DNA of 64,000 nt from Sphagnum magellanicum (taxonomy: Eukaryota; Streptophyta; Sphagnopsida; Sphagnales; Sphagnaceae). Shown one piece after another: positions 59,501-64,000 of the stretch. The stretch covers positions 5,905,349 to 5,969,348 of the forward strand of contig CM038918.1 in assembly GCA_021904315.1 (NCBI GenBank), in the 5' to 3' direction. Position numbers and translations under genes: made by a program. Positions within the stretch are counted from its first letter, which is position 1; every line of letters starts with the position of its first letter. The notes below the pieces were generated by a model. That model was not told where the DNA came from. It was given only the letters and a program-made list of their open reading frames with translations, and did no database searches.

Positions 59501-60720
59501 CTATGTGACGATGTAATGCCTACCCTTTGGCCCACCTATTAGGTCAGAAGGGGAGAACTTTGGGCAAAGCATAAGGGACAAAAGTGTGGTGCTATTGGGA
59601 ACACCCTTGAGGAACACATAGAGAATTTGAGAAACATCATTGGGAACATGGTGGGAGCACAAAAACTTAAAAATTCTACTCCCACACCTGAGCCCTCCAG
59701 AGTGCATGTTCAGGCATGTCATTGCATGCAGATTCTATTCCTAAAACTGGTTGTCACCATTTTTGGCCTGAACTAATACCTGTTCCGGTGGAGCATGGGC
59801 GCCTATTTGTTAAGGGTGCATTAGTCTAGGCAAAAAATGGGTGACCAACACAGTTAGCGGAATAAATTCCTGGAACCCAATGAATGGGACAAACCAGCAG
59901 TCAGCCAAAGAAACCCAGTTGTTTTTTCCTTGTTGGAGATGGGGACGGGTTTGGATTTTTCACAAAGTTCAGTTTCAGAAGTAAACTACAATTTTGTGTT
60001 TCAACTGCTTTGCAAAAAAGTCTTGTATACAGCAATGGTCATGGGAGCAAGTACAATGGTGACAGAGGTATTATATATGTCTTTGGCATATGACAGCAAT
60101 TTGCTGACAATTTGTTCATTACGTAGTTCCCTTGGCAATTTCATCCCTGTCTGTTTCCCCTTGCCATTCCTCCTTGAAAATATGCTGATCATTTTGCCAG
60201 TGATCATATTTGCTTCATCTCTTCCCAGCCTGGAGATGAGACTAGATTTGTAGTGTCTTTGCCAATTTTCTTTTTAGTCAGCCTTATGACAATAATGTGG
60301 GATGCCGTCACTTTGTGCAGGATTCCAAACCACATGGTCCAGTTTGTGTGTGGGCCTCTGTCTCATAAACTCTGCACACGGTTGTGTTTGTCTAATGTAC
60401 AAGACTCCCAGACTTGTTGTCTAGTATACAAGATTTTTGAAACAGCACACTTGACAAGTGTGTGATGCAGAGGGATCTTCAGATTGGGAGCATGTGCTTG
60501 CAGCTGCAGGCTTTGCCCACTTTTTGTTTTCCATTTTTTGTATTTTCCTACAATATGCTGCAACATGCTCATCCTGATCAGTGGGCCATGAAATATATAT
60601 ATATATATATAAATAATTTTGTCGTGGGTAATTCAATTACATTCAGGATTGATTGCTGCCATCCATCTAGAAACAAAAAGGCTTGCTCTTTTTTAGCTAG
60701 TTGCATGTGATGTGCATTGA
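59501..60720. other. higher-complexity, gene-like but unassigned segment
   Basis: G+C content is above the flanks from about 59500, most clearly 59880-60580. On the minus strand 60001-60207 is open with a basic start (FSRRNGKGKQTG) followed by a hydrophobic segment (VTIVLAPMTIAVYKTFL), and 60363-60572 is open in a compatible orientation. On the plus strand 59930-60253 is also open and hydrophobic. None matches a family I know. It might be an exon remnant or an old mobile element. An (AT)n microsatellite lies at 60593-60611. Confidence 0.3.
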
Positions 60721-63700
60721 TGCTCCAGGAGGTTATTCCACTGATATCACAAAATATCACAAATTTTTTTGATAAAAAATATCATGATATCACAAAATTT
60801 TACCATCATGTTAAAAATTAAGTTTCAAAGATCTTTTGGGAATGACTAATAAAAATAAAAAATCTCCATTCTAATGTCTGCACCATATGCCATTGAATTT
60901 TTTGAAAATGATTACATGAAAGACTCGTCAAATGCACTTTTTTTTAAATTTCTTTTTTTTCAAATTTAAGATTTACGTCATGTGTGGTGAATTTTTTCTG
61001 AACAAACACATTTTACACCCAAAAACAAAAAAAAACACATTTCTCCAATTTTTTCTTCTAGGATTCACAAAATAGTGAAAATTTTGCCATAGAAAAATCA
61101 TTGATAAAATGTGATGCAACATCAATGATAATTGATTTTAGTCAATTTTTGACTCAATTCCTCTGTGGTTTCAAGGCTGGTTTCGGGTCTAGTTCAAGGT
61201 TTTTTTTAAAAAAAATTGTTATTGCTAGAAAATGAAGATAGTCTTCAGATCATAATGTTATTTTCTTGGGTAGCAATCCCCTTCAGTACATCAAGATTTC
61301 TATGGATAGATTGTGTTGAAACATTATTAAATATTTAACTTATCACATAAATTTCATATTGATTGAACTATAATTTATAAAATTGTACAAAGACATATTC
61401 ATTGCAAGTTTGGCAAATGTTAATTGTGTAAAGGTAACTAATAATGCATATATTGCAAATAATATGAAGGAAGAAAAGCTAAGGCAAATGAATGAAAATC
61501 AATGGTGATGAGAATACATAGGCATTTTGAAATTTGGCAAAATGGATTATGGTTAGAATTGACATTTTCAAAAGCATATGACAAACAAAAACCAAAACCC
61601 TTCATTTGTGCAGAAATATCAACATTGACACATTAATGACAATATTGTGATCATCAACATACTTTTAATAAGAGGTATGGGGAGATTTTCCATCGCATTT
61701 CAAGCAAAAATTGACGAGTGCTATGTAAAATCCTTGGGGATGTTAGATATAATAGTGTCATATGAAGTTGTGTTACATAATATGTGACACTAATAAGAAG
61801 GCTTCAGAACACCACTTGGCATTCAAGATTAACAATAACATAAATAACATTTGAAGCTTATAAGAAGAGAAAAACAACATTCATTGTTCAAGAAAAGAGA
61901 GAATAAAAGTAGCATTTGGGCACATTTAGGAATCTAAATGAACAAAAAACATAATTGAAGCATTTGAAAGTGAAAAAATTGAAAAGAAAAATAAAACATT
62001 CATGTAAATAATTTGTTGGCATCAAGCACTTAATAAACATCTTTAGGTTTGTCAATTGGCATAGGGTTAAAAAAACCAACTAATTCTCAATTTTGTAACA
62101 AAAGGAAAACTTAAAACATGTTTCCTTGTTTCTAAAAAAAAGATGTGAGTTCAAGGAGAAATCAACTTGCAAAAACCAATAAAAGGGTGGTTAGTGCTAG
62201 TTGTAACCAAAATGGTGCATGGATGAACCATGAACAACAAATTGAAAACAAGCTATCACAAAACTCACCATGATTTGGACTTGAAAATATTCATCATTTT
62301 TTTTCTTATAATATATTTTGTGATTAATGATGAGGATTACATCAAAATGACACAACTTCTTAGGATTCCAAAGTGAAAATTTTGAAAAATGTGCAAATTT
62401 GTCAAATGTGCAAATGTGCAAAGTTATGAGTCTCATAGATTTGTGAGCTTGTAATTTTCACATTAAAAATTCAATTAATGAAATCTTGAAAACAAAGTTA
62501 TGGCCTTTGAAAAGACCTTTTTCAAATCTGTACTATAAACTTACTTAGTGTTTCTCAAATTTTAATTTCTTAAGTTTTAATGGTTTGGAGTCAAATTAGC
62601 AATTTGATTCCTAACTATTCTTTTAATCATTACTTGAATGTCAAATTCGCAAATGAAAAATGTGAACCCATTTTTAATACTTTTATTTGATTCACTTCTT
62701 TGAAATCTTTCACACATATAAAAGTGTGTTTAAATCTCATAACATTTTTCCACCTTACTTCCTTTTTCATTTTTTAGCTTTGATCACAAGCCCAAAACTA
62801 AAGTTGCAACATTGCTTATTTACAACGAAACTTTCAAACTAGCTTGATTTAATATTGAATTATAAAAAACCAATTGTCACTGTGGGGTGTTTGACCATCT
62901 ATGACAAATTTCTAAGACAATGAAAAACAAACAAATGCCAAAATGCCATATTACTTGCCCGAAAAAAAACCTTCAGTTGTATGTACAAAGCTCATAGTTA
63001 TTTGTCAACAAAGGTCAAAAAATATTGCTTGCAAAAAAATTGAAAAACTTAAGTTGTTCACACAAAATCATAATTACTTGCAACCAAAGGCCAAAAAAAC
63101 CAATAATTTCTTCCCTCGAACATTTTGAGCTCCTAATAAGCACTAGCAACTTATGCAAGTTGACAAAGGCTTAAAAATTTGTAAAAAAAAATCAAGAAAC
63201 CTAAGAAAAACATTAAATAAGCAAGGGTCCTTATTGCAAGCACTACAAAATTACTAGGTGTTTTTTTTTCACTTGGTTGCCCATTTGCTTGTTTAAAATT
63301 TGTATGGAGATGCTCAAACACATTTTGGTGTTGCCCACTATCGACTTTGGGTCCATTTATGCACATTTTGGGCATGTAATAGAGATACACATGTGATTTT
63401 TGGAAGTTTTCTACTCCACCAATGTGGTTTTACATCTAGTTCTTACTTGATGAAGAATTGCCATTGAGAGGGCCCCAAAAATGTGCCTTTACCTAGGACT
63501 TGAACTAGCCAACATTGACATGAACTAGGATGTGAAGATTGAAAATTTCTATTCCTATCTTGCAATAGGGATCCTGGGTGTTGCATGTAAATAATTTTGG
63601 AAAATTCCTAGAATCATTCAACCTTTTGAATATTGTTTAATTGTAAAATGTTGGGAAGGAAGTGTGTGGGATGTAAATTTGTCTTTTGTTGGATATATAT

Positions 63701-64000
63701 AAGTTGGTTTTAGGTCCCTTTGTAATTTTCTTTCTATATACAGAAAGAAATGGATAAATGTATGCAAAAAAATAACATTAGGTGTTTATAGTAATGAATA
63801 TGTGGTAAAAGGAAAAATTCATGTAATTGGATTAATGCATGTTAGTCAAAAAAATCCAATAAAAGATTGATGGCTGGAACCATCATAGGGGAGATAAAAA
63901 GGGAAGGCCAAAAAAAGCTAGAAGACGCATAGCTTGCAGGAACCAAAAAAAAAGGAAAGAGTTAGTCCCTTTCGTGATAGGAAGCTATTTCACCCATGGC
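60721..64000. other. AT-rich DNA to the right edge, no gene seen
   Basis: Low-complexity sequence with only short spurious frames. The last 120 bases are less AT-rich and purine-heavy and might begin another unit beyond the window. Confidence 0.6.

Noticed and set aside
63690-64000. Possible promoter and gene start at the right edge (TATATATAAG near 63693, ATAAAAAGGG near 63893)
   Set aside because: TATA-like words are expected by chance in this composition and no coding sequence follows within the window.

Overview
The window is AT-rich nuclear DNA of land-plant type, and almost everything recognisable in it is the remains of mobile elements. I found no intact host gene, no rRNA or tRNA gene and no CRISPR array. 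The plant assignment rests on three things: long-terminal-repeat (LTR) elements of the Ty3/gypsy class, a primer-binding site matching initiator tRNA-Met (2155-2173), and telo-box-like AAACCCTAA motifs near an LTR TATA box (about 45830 and 55175). The retroelement families and the degenerate TACC/GGTA tracts do not look like a typical flowering plant, and a non-flowering land plant is my guess. The species cannot be named from this sequence.

Layout. 1-3124 is the 5' half of a minus-strand Ty3/gypsy element: LTR, primer-binding site, an unrecognised leader ORF, then gag running into protease past two in-frame amber codons and off the left edge. 3125-12695 is AT-rich non-coding repeat DNA. 12696-14364 is a terminal-inverted-repeat (TIR) DNA element split by a nested solo LTR; an uninterrupted copy lies at 32907-33516. 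17930-20420 is a GC-richer island that may be a decayed LTR element, followed by direct repeats with striking hairpins (20420-21130). 28700-29930 (gag/protease) and 33540-35470 (reverse transcriptase, RNase H, integrase) are badly decayed plus-strand Ty3 remnants. Two solo LTRs of a second family lie at 30994-31884 and 36844-37663, and a solo LTR of the first family, with a perfect 5-bp target duplication, lies at 42381-43287.

The main discovery is the minus-strand element at about 46141-53600. Its order is gag, protease, cytosine-5 DNA methyltransferase, reverse transcriptase, RNase H, integrase, PHD finger. It is a Ty3/gypsy element that captured a DNMT3-like methyltransferase between protease and reverse transcriptase, and a PHD finger at the integrase C-terminus where many relatives carry a chromodomain. 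This copy is dead, with many stops, mutated catalytic Asp residues and mutated zinc ligands. The damage looks mostly like C-to-T change on both strands, as expected after heavy cytosine methylation.

The rest is LTR-like sequence beside this element (45470-46141 and 54988-55322), minisatellites (14-bp at 53957-54084, 13-bp with a 39-bp higher order at 55817-56530, another tandem array at 57655-57860), a gene-like but unassigned higher-GC segment (59880-60720), and AT-rich DNA to the right edge.
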